A stretch of 64,000 bases of DNA from Hydractinia symbiolongicarpus (lineage: Eukaryota; Cnidaria; Hydrozoa; Anthoathecata; Hydractiniidae), in assembly GCF_029227915.1 (NCBI RefSeq), contig NC_079881.1:23351501-23415500 (forward strand), read 5' to 3'. How positions within the stretch are numbered: position 1 is the stretch's first letter; each line of letters starts with the position of its first letter. Below, one piece after another: positions 1 to 11,170 of the stretch. Both the position numbers and the translations under genes were made by a program. The notes below the pieces were generated by a model, which worked only from the letters and a program-made list of their open reading frames with translations, had not been told where the DNA came from and ran no database searches.

Positions 1-136
1 CGCTGTGGTAGCGCTTTAATAAAAAACTAAGATAAATAAGTCATTTTTAACTGTGGCACCAATCCTAGCCCGTAGTTCGCGCTGAAGAAATAGAGACAGT
101 TTCAAAAACTACATTTCATTTACTTTCTAATGGTGT

Positions 137-161
137 CAATCCGTTTGAGTTACAACGGTTG
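137..161. repeat. Bulged inverted repeat CAA(T)CCGTT / AACGGTTG
   Basis: The left arm CAATCCGTT (137-145) pairs with AACGGTTG (154-161) as an 8-bp stem with one bulged T and an 8-nt loop (TGAGTTAC). It recurs wherever the monomer reads CCGTTTGAGTTACAACGGTTG. It is weakened in CCTTTTGAG and CCATTTGAG monomers and in the family B form CCGCTTCAGTAACAACGG, so it is not strictly kept. It overlaps the left half of the conserved core. Confidence 0.65.
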
Positions 162-3100
162 CGTCACATATTCGTACCAACATGTATTTAGCGATATTTT
201 TCCTCTATTACTAGGTTGCATCTCTTTTAACAGTGAAACGATTGACTGTGGGACTTAATTGAACTGATTTTGGACTTTAACCTTATGAATGTGATAAATG
301 AGGCAGCTTGACTACAAGAAGTAACATTCTTCTTAATTTGACATGATTGCTGGAACTCAGCGATTACACTGAGCGCTGTGGTAGTGCTTTATTAAAAAAT
401 TAAGATAAATAAGTCATTTTTAACTGTGGTACCAATCCTAGCCGGTAGTTCGCGCTGAAGAAATAGAGACAGTTTCAAAAACTGCATTTCATTTACTTTC
501 TAACGGTGTCAATCCATTTGAGTTACAACGGTTGCGTCACATATTCGTACCAACATGTATTTAGCGATATTTCTCCTCTATTACTAAGTTGCATCGCTTC
601 TAACAGTGAAACGATTGACTGTGGGACTTAATTGAACTGATTTTGGACTGTAACCTTATAAATGTGAAATTGAGACAATTGGACTTCAAGAAATAACATC
701 CTTCTTACTTTGACATGATTGCCGAATTTCAGCGATTACACTGGGCGCTGTGGTAGCGATTCATTTAAAAATTAAGATAAAAAATTCAGTTTTTACTGTG
801 GGACCAATCCTAGCCGTTAGCTCGCGCTGAAGAAATAGAGACAGTTTAAAAAACTACATTTCATTTACTTTCTAACGGTGTCAGTCCGTTTAAGTTACAA
901 CGGTTCTGTCACATATTCGTACCAACATGTATTTAGTGATTTTCTTCCGATATTACTAGGTTGCATCGCTTTTAACAGTGAAACGATTGACTGTGGGACT
1001 TAATTGAACTAACTTTGGACTGTGACATGATAAATGTAATAAATGAGACAATTGGTCTCCAAGAAATAACATTCGTCTTAATTTGACATGATTGCCGGAC
1101 TCAGGCATTGCACTGGGTGCTGTAGTAGCGCTTCATTTAAAAATTTAGATAAATAAGTCATTTTTACTGTGGGACCAATCCTAGCCGTTAGCCCGCGCTG
1201 AAGATATACAGACTGTTTCAAAAACTACAATTCATTTACTTTCTAACGGTGTCAATCTGTTTGAGTTGCAACGGTTGCGTCACATATTCGTACCAACATG
1301 TATTTAGCGATATTTTTTCTCTATTACTAGGTTGCATCGCTTTTAACAGTGAAACGATTGACTGTGGGACTTAATTGAACTGATTTTAGACTGTAACCTT
1401 TTAAATGTGAAAGTGAGACAATTGGACTTCAAAAAATAAAATTATTTTTACATTGACATGATTGCCGAAACTCAGAGATTACACTGGGCACTGTGGTAGC
1501 GATTCATTTAAAAATTAAGATAAAAAATTCAGTTTTTACTGTGGGACCAATCCTAGCAGTTAGCTCGCGCTGAAGAAATAGAGACAGTTTCAAAAACTAC
1601 ATTTCATTTACTTTCTAACGGTGTCAGTCCGTTGAAGTTACAACGGTTCTGTCACATATTCGTACCAACATGTATTTAGTGATTTTCTTCCGATATTACT
1701 AGGTTGCATCGCTTTTAACAGTGAAACGATTGATTCTGGGACTTAATTGAACTGATTTTGGACTGTGACCTTATAAATGTTATAAGTGAGAGAATTGGAC
1801 TCCAAGAAATAACATTCTTCTTAACTTGACATGATTGTGGGAACTCAGCGATTACACTGGACCCCGTGGTAGCGCTGCATTTAAAAATTTAGATAAATAA
1901 GTCATTTTTACTGTGGGACCAATCCTAGCCGTTAGTTCGCGCTGAAGAAATAGGAACAGTTCCAAAGACTACATTTCATTGACATTCTAGCGGTATAAAT
2001 CCGTTTGAGTTACAACGGTGGCGTCACATCTTCGTACCAACATGTATTTAGCCATAGTATTCGGATATTACTAGGTTGCATCGCTTTTAACAGTGAAACG
2101 ATTGACTGTGGGACTTAATTGAACTGATTTTGGACTTTTACCTTATAAGTGTGATAAATGAGGCAGTTTGACTACAAGAAGTAACATTCTTCTTAATTTG
2201 ACATGATTGCGGGAACTCAGTGATTACACTGAGCACTGTGGTAGCGCTTTATTAAAAAATTAAGATAAATAAGTCATTTTTAACTGTGGCACCAATCCTA
2301 GCCGGTAGTTCGCGCTGAAGAAATAGAGACAGTTTCAAAAACTACATTTCATTTACTTTCTAACGGTGTCAATCCATTTGAGTTACAACGGTTGCGTCAC
2401 ATATTCGTACCAACATGTATTTAGCGATATTTTTCCTCTATTACTAGGTTGCATCGCTTTTAACAGTGAAACGATTGACTGTGGGACTTAATTGAACTAA
2501 CTTTGGACTGTGACCTGATAAATGTAATAAATGAGACAATTGGTCTCCAAGAAATAACATTCTTCTTAATTTGAAATGATTGCCGGACTCAGGCATTACA
2601 CTGGGCGCTGTAGTAGCGCTTTATTTAAAAATTAAGATAAATAAGTCATTTTTAACTGTGGCACCAATCCTAGCCGGTAGTTCGCGCTGAAGAAATAGAG
2701 ACAGTTTCAAAAACTACATTTCATTTACTTTCTAACGGTGTCAATCCGTTTGAGTTACAACGGTTACGTCACATATTCGTACCAACATGTATTTAGCGAT
2801 ATTTTTCCTCTATTACTAGGTTGCATCGCTTTTAACAGTGAAACGATTGACTGGGGGACTTAATTGAACTAACTTTCGACTGTGACCTGATAAATGTAAT
2901 AAATGAGACAATTGGTCTCCAAGAAATAACATTCTTCTTAATTTGACATGATTGCCGCACTCAGGCATTGCACTGGGTGCTGTAGTAGCGCTTCATTTAA
3001 AAATTTAGATAAATAAGTCATTTTTACTGTGGGACCAATCCTAGCCGTTAGCCCGCGCTGAAGATATACCGACTGTTTCAAAAACTACATTTCATTTACT

Positions 3101-3347
3101 TTCTAACGGTGTCAATCTGTTTGAGTTGCAACGGTTGCGTCACATATTCGTACCAACATGTATTTAGTGATTTTCTTCCGATATTACTAGGTTGCATCGC
3201 TTTTAACAGTGAAACGATTGACTGTGGGACTTAATTGAACTGATTTTGGACTTTGACATTATAAATGTGATAAATGAGGCAGTTTGACTACAAGAAGTAA
3301 CATTCTTCTTAATTTGACATGATTGCTGGAACTCAGCGATTACACTG

Positions 3348-3364
3348 AGCGCTGTGGTAGCGCT
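3348..3364. repeat. Head dyad AGCGCT-GTGGT-AGCGCT
   Basis: Two copies of the self-complementary hexamer AGCGCT flank GTGGT, giving a 6-bp stem with a 5-nt loop across the monomer junction. It is intact in monomers that end GAG and begin CGCTGTGGTAGCGCT, and reduced to 5 bp in those reading GGCGCTGTAGTAGCGCT. It is broken in the CCCCGTGG, CACCGTGG, CTCGATGG and CCATGTGG heads. A structural or recombination role is only a possibility. Confidence 0.8.
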
Positions 3365-3446
3365 TTATTAAAAAATTAAGATAAATAAGTCATTTTTAAC
3401 TGTGGCACCAATCCTAGCCGGTAGTTCGCGCTGAAGAAATAGAGAC

Positions 3447-3459
3447 AGTTTCAAAAACT
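3447..3459. repeat. Short dyad AGTTT-CAA-AAACT
   Basis: A 5-bp stem around a 3-nt loop, present in most monomers of families A and C. In some B monomers the segment reads AGTTTTAAAAACT. In CCCCGTGG-headed monomers it is replaced by AGTTCCAAAGACT, which weakens the stem. Confidence 0.7.
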
Positions 3460-3495
3460 ACATTTCATTTACTTTCTAACGGTGTCAATCCTTTT

Positions 3496-3540
3496 GAGTT
3501 ACAACGGTTGCGTCACATATTCGTACCAACATGTATTTAG
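3496..3540 (+). other. Conserved monomer core (reference copy)
   Basis: This 45-bp stretch, from GAGTTACAACGG to CAACATGTATTTAG, is the most constant part of the monomer across all families while the flanks vary. Departures I noticed are mostly single bases: GCACC for GTACC near 7247, 13200, 18417 and 52287; TAGC for TACC near 11716 and in the 56016-type monomers; TATC near 16556, 20649 and 23629; TACT near 31457 and 33684. Constancy over diverged copies is what a protein-binding site in a satellite would show, but recent homogenisation could also produce it. ATTCGTACCAACATGTA (3519-3535) shares TTCG and one A with the CENP-B box pattern but lacks its CGGG. Confidence 0.75.
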
Positions 3541-3578
3541 CCATAGTATTCGGATATTACTAGGTTGCATCGCTTTTA

Positions 3579-3598
3579 ACAGTGAAACGATTGACTGT
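3579..3598. repeat. Short dyad ACAGT-10-ACTGT
   Basis: Arms ACAGT and ACTGT flank GAAACGATTG. The dyad is intact in monomers reading GATTGACTGTGGG. It is weakened in those reading GATTGATTCTGGG, GATTGACTCTGGG or GATTGACCGTGGG. Confidence 0.6.
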
Positions 3599-3632
3599 GG
3601 GACTTAATTGAACTGATTTTGGACTTTGACCT

Positions 3633-3639
3633 TATAAAT
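3633..3639 (+). other. TATAAAT heptamer
   Basis: CTTATAAATG gives a match to the TATAWAW TATA-box pattern on the plus strand. It recurs in many monomers and is lost in others (CTTTTAAATG, CTGATAAATG, CTTGTAAATG, CTTATGAATG). In AT-rich DNA this may be chance. There is no downstream gene, and any role in satellite transcription is speculation. Confidence 0.3.
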
Positions 3640-3664
3640 GTGATAAATGAGGCAGTTTGACTAC

Positions 3665-3680
3665 AAGAAGTAACATTCTT
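3665..3680. repeat. Tail dyad AAGAA-6-TTCTT
   Basis: Arms AAGAA and TTCTT flank GTAACA (ATAACA in other monomers). Families with CCAAGGAATAAC lose one arm base. The 10-bp deletion shared by two monomers at 31974 and 34200 falls inside this dyad. Confidence 0.6.
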
Positions 3681-3767
3681 CTTAATTTGACATGATTGCG
3701 GGAACTCAGTGATTACACTGAGCGCTGTGGTAGCGCTTTATTAAAAAATTAAGATAAATAAGTCATT

Positions 3768-4965
3768 TTTAACTGTGGCACCAATCCTAGCCGGTAGTTC
3801 GCGCTGAAGAAATAGAGACAGTTTCAAAAACTACATTTCATTTACTTTCTAACGGTGTCAATCCGTTTGAGTTACAACGGTTACGTCACATATTCGTACC
3901 AACATGTATTTAGCGATATTTTTCCTCTATTACTAGGTTGCATCGCTTTTAACAGTGAAACGATTGACTGGGGGACTTAATTGAACTAACTTTGGACTGT
4001 GACCTGATAAATGTAATAAATGAGACAATTGGTCTCCAAGAAATAACATTCTTCTTAATTTGACATGATTGCCGGACTCAGGCATTGCACTGGGTGCTGT
4101 AGTAGCGCTTCATTTAAAAATTTAGATAAATAAGTCATTTTTACTGTGGGACCAATCCTAGCCGTTAGCCCGCGCTGAAGATATACCGACTGTTTCAAAA
4201 ACTACATTTCGTTTACTTTCTAACGGTGTCAATCTGTTTGAGTTGCAACGGTTGCGTCACATATTCGTACCAACATGTATTTAGTGATTTTCTTCCGATA
4301 TTACTAGGTTGCATCGCTTTTAACAGTGAAACGATTGACTGTGGGGCCTTAATTGAACTGATTTTGGACTTTGACCTTATAAATGTAATAAATGAGGCAG
4401 TTGGACTACAAGAAGTAACATTCTTCTTAATTTGACATGATTGCTGGAACTCAGCGATTACACTGAGCGCTGTGGTAGCGCTTTATTAAAAAATTAAGAT
4501 AAATAAGTCATTTTTAACTGTGGCACCAATCCTAGCCGGTAGTTCGCGCTGAAGAAATAGAGACAGTTTCAAAAACTACATTTCATTTACTTTCTAACGG
4601 TGTCAATCCTTTTGAGTTACAACGGTTGCGTCACATATTCGCACCATCATGTATTTAGCCATAGTATTCGGATATTACTAGGTTGCATCGTTTTTAACAG
4701 TGAAACGATTGACTGTGGGACTTAATTGAACTGATTTTGGACATTGACCTTATAAATGTGATAAATGAGGCAGTTTGACTACAAGAAGTAACATTCTTCT
4801 TAATTTGACATGATTGCGGGAACTCAGTGATTACACTGAGCGCTGTGGTAGCGCTTTATTAAAAAATTAAGATAAATAAGTCATTTTTAACTGTGGCACC
4901 AATCCTAGCCGGTAGTTCGCGCTGAAGAAATAGAGACAGTTTCAAAAACTACATTTCATTTACTT
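3768..4965. repeat. 3-mer higher-order repeat, copy 2
   Basis: Second copy of the trimer that begins near 2650. Monomers at 4095, 4468 and 4841 correspond to 2978, 3350 and 3723. Similarity fades near 4965, where CTTTCGAACGG replaces CTTTCTAACGG and the post-core segment changes. Confidence 0.78.
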
Positions 4966-6299
4966 TCGAACGGTGTCAATCCTTTTGAGTTACAACGGTT
5001 GCGTCACATATTCGTACCAACATGTATTTAGCGATATTTCTCCTCTATTACTAGGTTGCATCGCTTTTAACAGTGAAACGATTGACTGTGGGACTTAATT
5101 GAACTGATTTTGGACTGTAACCTTGTAAATGTGAAATTGAGACAATTGGACTTCAAAAAATAACATTCTTCTTACTTTGACACGATTGCCGAAACTCAGC
5201 GATTACACTGGGCGCTGTGGTAGCGATTCATTTAAAAATTAAGATAAAAAATTCAGTTTCTACTGTGGGACCAATCCTAGCCGTTAGCTCGCGCTGAAGA
5301 ATTAGAGACAGTTTAAAAAACTACATTTCATTTACTTTCTAACGGTGTCAGTCCGTTTAAGTTACAACGGTTCTGTCACATATTCATACCAACATGTATT
5401 TAGTGATTTTCTTCCGATATTACTAGGTTGCATCGCTTTTAACAGTGAAACGATTGACTGTGGGACTTAATTGAACTAACTTTGGACTGTGACCTGATAA
5501 ATGTAATAAATGAGACAATTGGACTCCAAGAAATAACATTCTTCTTAACTTGACATGATTGTGGGAACTCAGCGATTACGCTGGACCCCGTGGTAGCGCT
5601 GCATTTAAAAATTTAGATAAATAAGTCATTTTTACTGTGGGACCAATCCTAGCCGTTAGTTCGCGCTGAAGAAATAGGAACAGTTCCAAAGACTACATTT
5701 CATTGACATTCTAGCAGTATAAATCCGTTTGAGTTACAACGGTTGAGTCACATATTCGTACCAACATGTATTTAGCGATAGTATTCGGATATTACTAGGT
5801 TGCATCGCTTTTAACAGTGAAACGATTGATTCTGGGACTTAATTGAACTGATTTTGGACTTTGACCTTATAAATGTGATAAATGAGGCAGTTTGACTACA
5901 AGAAGTAACATTCTCCTCAATTTGACATGATTGCGGGAACTCAGCGATTACACTGAGCACTGTGGTAGAGCTTTATTATAAAATTAAGATAAATAAGTCA
6001 TTTTTAACTGTGGCACCAATCCTAGCCGGTAGTTCGCGCTGAAGAAATAGAGACAGTTTCAAAAACTACCTTTCATTTACTTTCTAACGGTGTCAATCCG
6101 TTTGAGTTACAACGGTTGCGTCATATATTCGTACCAACATGTATTTAGCGATATTTTTCCTCTATTACTAGGTGGCATCGCTTTTAACAGTGAAACGATT
6201 GACTGTGGGACTTAATTGAACTGACTTTGGACTTTGACCTTATGAATGTGATAAATGAGGCAGTTTGACTACAAGAAGTAACATTCTTCTTAATTTGAA

Positions 6300-7338
6300 A
6301 TGATTGCTGGAACTCAGCGATTACACTGAGCGCTGTGGTAGCGCTTTATTAAAAGATTAAGATAAATAAGTCATTTTTAACTGTGGCACCAATCCTAGCC
6401 GGTAGTTCGCGCTGAAGAATTAGAGACAGTTTCAAAAACTACATTTCATTTACTTTCTAACGGTGTCAATCCGTTTAAGTTACAACGGTTGCGTCACATA
6501 TTCGTACCAACATGTATTTAGCAATATTTCTCCTCTATTACTAGGTTTCATCGCTTTTAACAGTGAAACGATTAACTGTGGGACTTAATTGAACTGATTT
6601 TGGACTGTAACCTTATAAATGTGAAATTGAGACAATTGGACTTCAAGAAATAACATTCTTCTTACTTTGACATGATTGCCGAAACTCAGCGATTACACTG
6701 GGCGCTGTGGTAGCGATTCATTTAAAAATTAAGATAAAAATTTCAGTTTTTACTGAGGGACCAATCCTAGCCGTTAGCTCGCGCTGAAGAAATAGAGACA
6801 GTTTCAAAAACTACATTTCATTTACTTTCTAACGCTGTCAGTCCGTTAAAGTTACAACGGTTCTGTCACATATTCGTACCAACATGTATTTAGTGATTTT
6901 CTTCCGATATTACTAGGTTGCATCGCTTTTAACAGTGAAACGATTGACTGTGGGACTTAATTGAATTAACTTTCGACTGTGACCTGATAAATGTAATAAA
7001 TGAGACAATTGGTCTCCAAGAAATAACATTCTTCTTAATTTGACATGATTACCGGACTCAGGCATTACACTGGGCGCTGTAGTAGCGCTGCATATAAAAA
7101 TTTAGATAAATAAGTCATTTTTACTGTGGGAACAATCCTAGCCGTTAGCGCGCGCAGAAAATATAGAGACAGTTTCAAAAACTACATTTCATTTAATTTA
7201 TAACGGTGTCAATCTGTTTGAGTTAAAACGGTTGCGTCACATATTCGCACCAACATGTATTTAGCGATATTTTTCCTCTATTACTAGGTTGCATCGCTTT
7301 TAACAGTGAAACGATTGACTGTGGGACTTAATTGAACT
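6300..7338. repeat. 13-mer-spaced repeat (4840 bp), left member
   Basis: Monomers at 6331, 6703 and 7075 reappear at 11171, 11543 and 11915 with a constant offset of 4840. Shared markers are ATTAAAAGATTAAG, ACTGAGGGACC and GCGCGCAGAAAATATAG. Confidence 0.8.
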
Positions 7339-9962
7339 TATTTTGGACTGTAACCTTTTAAATGTGAAAGTGAGACAATTGTACTTCAAGAAATAACATT
7401 CTTCTTACATTGACATGATTGTCAAAACTCAGCGATTACACTGGGCGCTGTGGTAGCGATTCATTTAAAAATTAAGATAAAAAATTCAGTTTTTACTGTG
7501 GGACCAATCCTATCAGTTAGCTCGCGCTGAAGAAATAGAGACAGTTTCAAAAACTACATTTCATTTACTTTCTAACGGTGTCAGTCCGTTTAAGTTACAA
7601 CGGTTCTGTCACATATTCGTACCAACATGTATTTAGTGATTTTCTTGCTATATTACTTAGTTGTATCGCTTTTAACAGTGAAACGATTGACTGTGGGACT
7701 TAATTGAACTAACTTTGGACTGTGACCTGATAAATGTAATAAATGAGACAATTGGTCTCCAAGAAATAACATTCTTCTTAATTTGAAATGATTGCCGGAC
7801 TCAGGCATTACACTGGGCGCTGTAGTAGCGCTTCATTTAAAAATTTAGATAAATAAGTCATTTTTACTGTGGGACCAATCCTAGCCGTTAGCGCGCGCTG
7901 AAAATATAGAGACAGTTTCAAAAACTACATTTCATTGACTTTATAACGGTGTCAATCTGTTTGAGTTACAACGGTTGCGTCACATATTCGTACCAACATG
8001 TATTTAGCGATATTTTTCCTCTATTACTAGGTTGCATCGCTTTTAACAGTGAAACGATTGACTGTGGGACTTAATTGAACTGATTTTGGACTGTAACCTT
8101 TTAAATGTGAAAGTGAGACAATTGGACTTTAAGAAATAACATTCTTCTTACATTGACATGATTGCCGAAACTCAGCGATTACACTGGGCACTGTGGTTGC
8201 GCTTTATTAAAAAATTAAGATAAACAAGTCATTTTTTACTGTGGGACCAATCCTAGACGTTAGCTCGCGCTGAAGAAATAGAGACAGTATCAAAATCTAC
8301 ATTTCATTTACTTTCTAACGGTGTCAATCCGTTTGAGTTACAACGGTTGCGTCACATGTTCGTACCAACATGTATTTAGTAATTTTCTTCCGATATTACT
8401 AAGATGTATTGCTTTTAACAGTGAATTGATTGACTGTGGGAATTAATAGAACTGATTCTGACTGTGACCTTATAAATGTTACAAGTGAGACAATTGGTCT
8501 CCAGGGAATAACATTCTACTTAATTTGACATGATTGCTGGATTTCAGGGATTACATTAGCCTCGATGGTAGCGCTTTATTTAAAAATTTAGATAAATAAG
8601 TCTTTCCTTACTGTGGGACCAATCCTGGCCGTTTGCACGCGCTGAATAAATAGGAACAGTTACACAGACTACATTCCATTGACCTTCTAACGCTGTCAAT
8701 CCGCTTCAGTAACAACGGTTGCGTCACATATTCGTACCAACATGTATTTAGCGATACGTTTCTCATATTACTAGGTTGCATCGCTTTTAGCAGTGAAACG
8801 ATTGACTCTGGGACTTAATTGAACTGATTTTGGACTGTGACCTTATAAATGTTACAAGTGAGACAATTGGTCTCCAAGGAATAACATTCTTCTTAATTTG
8901 ACATGATTGCTGGGATTCAGCGATTACATTAGACTCTGTGGTAGCGCTTTATTTAAAAATTCAGATAAACAGGAATTTTCTTACTGTGGGACCAATCCTG
9001 GCCGTTAGCACGCGCTAAATGAATAGGATCAGTTCCAAGGACTATATTTCATTGACTTTCTAGCGGCATAAATTCGTTTGAATTACAACGGTTGCGTCAC
9101 ATATTCGTACCAACATGTACTTAGCGATAGTATTCGGATAATACTAGGTTGCATCGCTTTTAACAGTAAAACGATTGACCGTGGGACTTAATTGAACTAA
9201 TTCTGGACTATGACCTTATAAATGTGATAAATGAGCCAATTTGACTCCAAGGAATAACATTGTTCTTAATTCAACATGATTTCTGCAATTCAGCGAGTAC
9301 ACTAGGCCATGTGGTAGCGCTTTATTTAAAAATTTAGATACATAAATCATTTTTTACTGTGAGACCAATCCTAGCCGTTAGTTCGCGCTAAAGAAATACA
9401 GACAGTTTTAAAAACTACATTTCATTGACTTTCTAACGGTGTCAGTCCGTTTAAGTTACAACGGTTGAGTCACATATTCGTACCAACATGTATTTAGCGA
9501 TACGTTTCTCATATTAATAGGTTGCATCGATTTTAACAGTGAAACGATTGACTCTGGGACTTAATTGAACTGATTTTGAACTGTGACCTTATTAATGTTA
9601 CAAGTGAGACAATTGGTCTCCAAGGAATAACAATCTTCTTAATTTGACATGATTGCTGGATTTCAGGGATTACATTAGCCTCGATGGCAGCGCTTTATTT
9701 AAAAATTTAGATAAATAAGTCTTTCCTTACTGTGGGACCAATCCTGGCCGTTAGCACGCGCTGAATAAATAGGAACAGTTACAAAGACTACATTCCATTG
9801 ACCTTCTAACGCTGTCAATCCGCTTCAGTAACAACGGTTGCGTCACATATTTGTACCAACATGTATTTAGCGATACGTCTCTCATATTACTAGGTTGCAT
9901 CGCTTTTAGCAGTGAAACGATTGACTCTGGGACTTAATTGAACTGATTTTGGACTGTGACCT
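6644..9962. repeat. 16-mer-spaced repeat (5957 bp), left member
   Basis: Monomers from 6703 to 9680 correspond in order to those from 12659 to 15637 at an offset of 5956-5957. The block spans the A-to-B transition, so the transition itself was copied. A clear marker is ACAGTATCAAAATCTAC at 8284 and 14241. The match breaks at the A patch near 9963. Confidence 0.8.
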
Positions 9963-11170
9963 TTTAAATGTGAAAGTGAGACAATTGGACTTTAAGAAAT
10001 AACATTCTTCTTACCTTGACATGATTGCCGAAACTCAGCGATTACACTGGGCACTGTGGTTGCGCTTTATTAAAAAATTAAGATAAATAAGTCATTTTTT
10101 ACTGTGGGACCAATCCTGGCCGTTAGCACGCGCTGAATGAATAGGATCAGTTCCAAGGGCTATATTTCATTGACTTTCTAGCGGCATAAATTCGTTTGAA
10201 TTACAACGGTTGCGTCACATATTCGTACCAACATGTACCTAGCGATAGTATTCAGATAATACTAGGTTGCATCGCTTTTAACAGTGAAACGATTGACCGT
10301 GGGACTTAATTGAACTAATTCTGGACTATGACCTTATAAATGTGATAAATGAGCCAATTTGACTCCAAGGAATAACATTGTTCTTAATTCAACATGATTT
10401 CTGGAATTCAGCGAGTACACTAGGCCATGTGGTAGCGCTTTATTTAAAAATTTAGATAAATAAATCATTTTTTACTGTGAGACCAATCCTAGCCGTTAGT
10501 TCGCGCTAAAGAAATACAGACAGTTTTAAAAACTACATTTCATTGACCTTCTAACGCTGTCAATCCGCTTCAGTAACAACGGTTGCGTCACATATTTGTA
10601 CCAACATGTATTTAGCGATACGTCTCTCATATTACTAGGTTGCATCGCTTTTAGCAGTGAAACGATTGACTCTGGGACTTAATTGAACTGATTTTAGACT
10701 GTGACCTTATAAATGTTACAAGTGAGACAATTGGTCTCCAAGGAATAACATTCTTCTTAATTTGACATGATTGCTGGGATTCAGCGATTACATTATGCTC
10801 TGTGGTAGCGCTTTATTTAAAAATTTAGATAAACAGGAATTTTCTTACTGTGGGACCAATCCTGGCCGTTAGCACGCGCTGAATAAATAGGATCAGTTCC
10901 AAAGACTACATTTCATTGACTTTCTAGCGGCATAAATCCGTTTGAATTACAACGGTTGCGTCACATATTCGTACCAACATGTACTTAGCGATAGTATTCG
11001 GATATTACTAGGTTGCATCGCTTTTAACAGTGAAACGATTGACCGTGGGACTTAATTGAACTAATTCTGGACTATGACCTTATAAATGTGATAAATGAGC
11101 CAATTTGACTCCAAGGAATAACATTGTTCTTAATTTGACATGATTGCCGGAACTCAGCGATTACACTGAG
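8189..11170. repeat. Block II: family B monomers, 8 copies
   Basis: Monomers start at 8189, 8561, 8934, 9307, 9680, 10052, 10425 and 10798. Family B is marked by CCTGGCCGTTAGCACGCGCTG, heads CTCGATGG, CTCTGTGG and CCATGTGG, CCAAGGAATAAC in the tail, and GATACGTTTCTCATATT or GATAGTATTCGGATA after the core. The monomer at 8189 is transitional, with an A-like head and B-like end. The monomer at 10052 carries an A patch. Confidence 0.85.
9963..10108. repeat. Family A patch inside family B monomers
   Basis: From CCTTTTAAATGTGAAAG through CACTGTGGTTGCGC to TTTTTTACTGTGGG, the sequence follows the family A/transition junction at about 8100-8235 almost base for base (differences include TACCTTGAC for TACATTGAC and TAAATAAG for TAAACAAG). 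Both sides are family B. The related stretch near 15910 does not have the patch. A short gene-conversion tract or double crossover explains it. Confidence 0.7.

Larger units (their letters stand above)
3350..3722 (+). repeat. Reference monomer (family A), 373 bp, annotated as a guide
   Basis: This unit is used as a map for all others. In order it holds a GC-rich head (AGCGCT dyad), an AT-rich stretch (about 3364-3400), a TTCGCGCTGAAG segment (3425 on), the AGTTT-CAA-AAACT dyad, the conserved core (3496-3540), a family-specific segment (about 3541-3557), the constant block with ACAGT/ACTGT arms, a TATAAAT heptamer, the AAGAA/TTCTT dyad, and a tail ending ACACTGAG. By hand count it has 136 G+C of 373 (36.5%) and 13 CpG, about what its base composition predicts (around 12). 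It has no long reading frame. Confidence 0.95.
2650..3767. repeat. 3-mer higher-order repeat (1117-1118 bp), copy 1
   Basis: The window from the monomer at 2606 to that at 3723 is repeated about 1,118 bp later. Shared markers are GACTGGGGGACTT (near 2849 and 3967), GATATACCGACTG (near 3065 and 4182) and TTGAGTTGCAACGG. The right copy has its own changes (GCACCATCATG near 4640, GTGGGGCCTT near 4342). Confidence 0.8.
1..8188. repeat. Block I: family A monomers, 22 copies
   Basis: Monomers start at 1, 374, 746, 1118, 1489, 1862, 2234, 2606, 2978, 3350, 3723, 4095, 4468, 4841, 5213, 5586, 5958, 6331, 6703, 7075, 7446 and 7818. Four head types alternate. The first is CGCTGTGG with GCCGGTAGTTCGCGCTG. 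The second is CGCTGTGGTAGCGATTC with GATAAAAAATTCAG (746, 5213, 6703, 7446). The third is CGCTGTAG or TGCTGTAG with GATATA or AAATATAG (1118, 2978, 4095, 7075, 7818). The fourth is CCCCGTGG with TAGGAACAGTTCC (1862, 5586). The segment after the core is chosen independently of the head, so monomers are mosaics. Confidence 0.9.

Noticed and set aside
3519-3535. CENP-B box in the conserved core
   Set aside because: The required CGGG end is missing (CATGT instead). Only TTCG and the central A match the box pattern.
4226-4435. Open frame of 69 codons on the plus strand
   Set aside because: It lies wholly in satellite monomer sequence and exists because small changes in this unit remove stops. It has no recognisable domain, and the aligned frames in neighbouring monomers are broken.
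8347-8360. GTCACATG matching the yeast centromere CDEI motif
   Set aside because: An 8-bp match found only in the few monomers with CACATGTTCG. The array structure is unlike a point centromere, and no CDEII/CDEIII arrangement is present.
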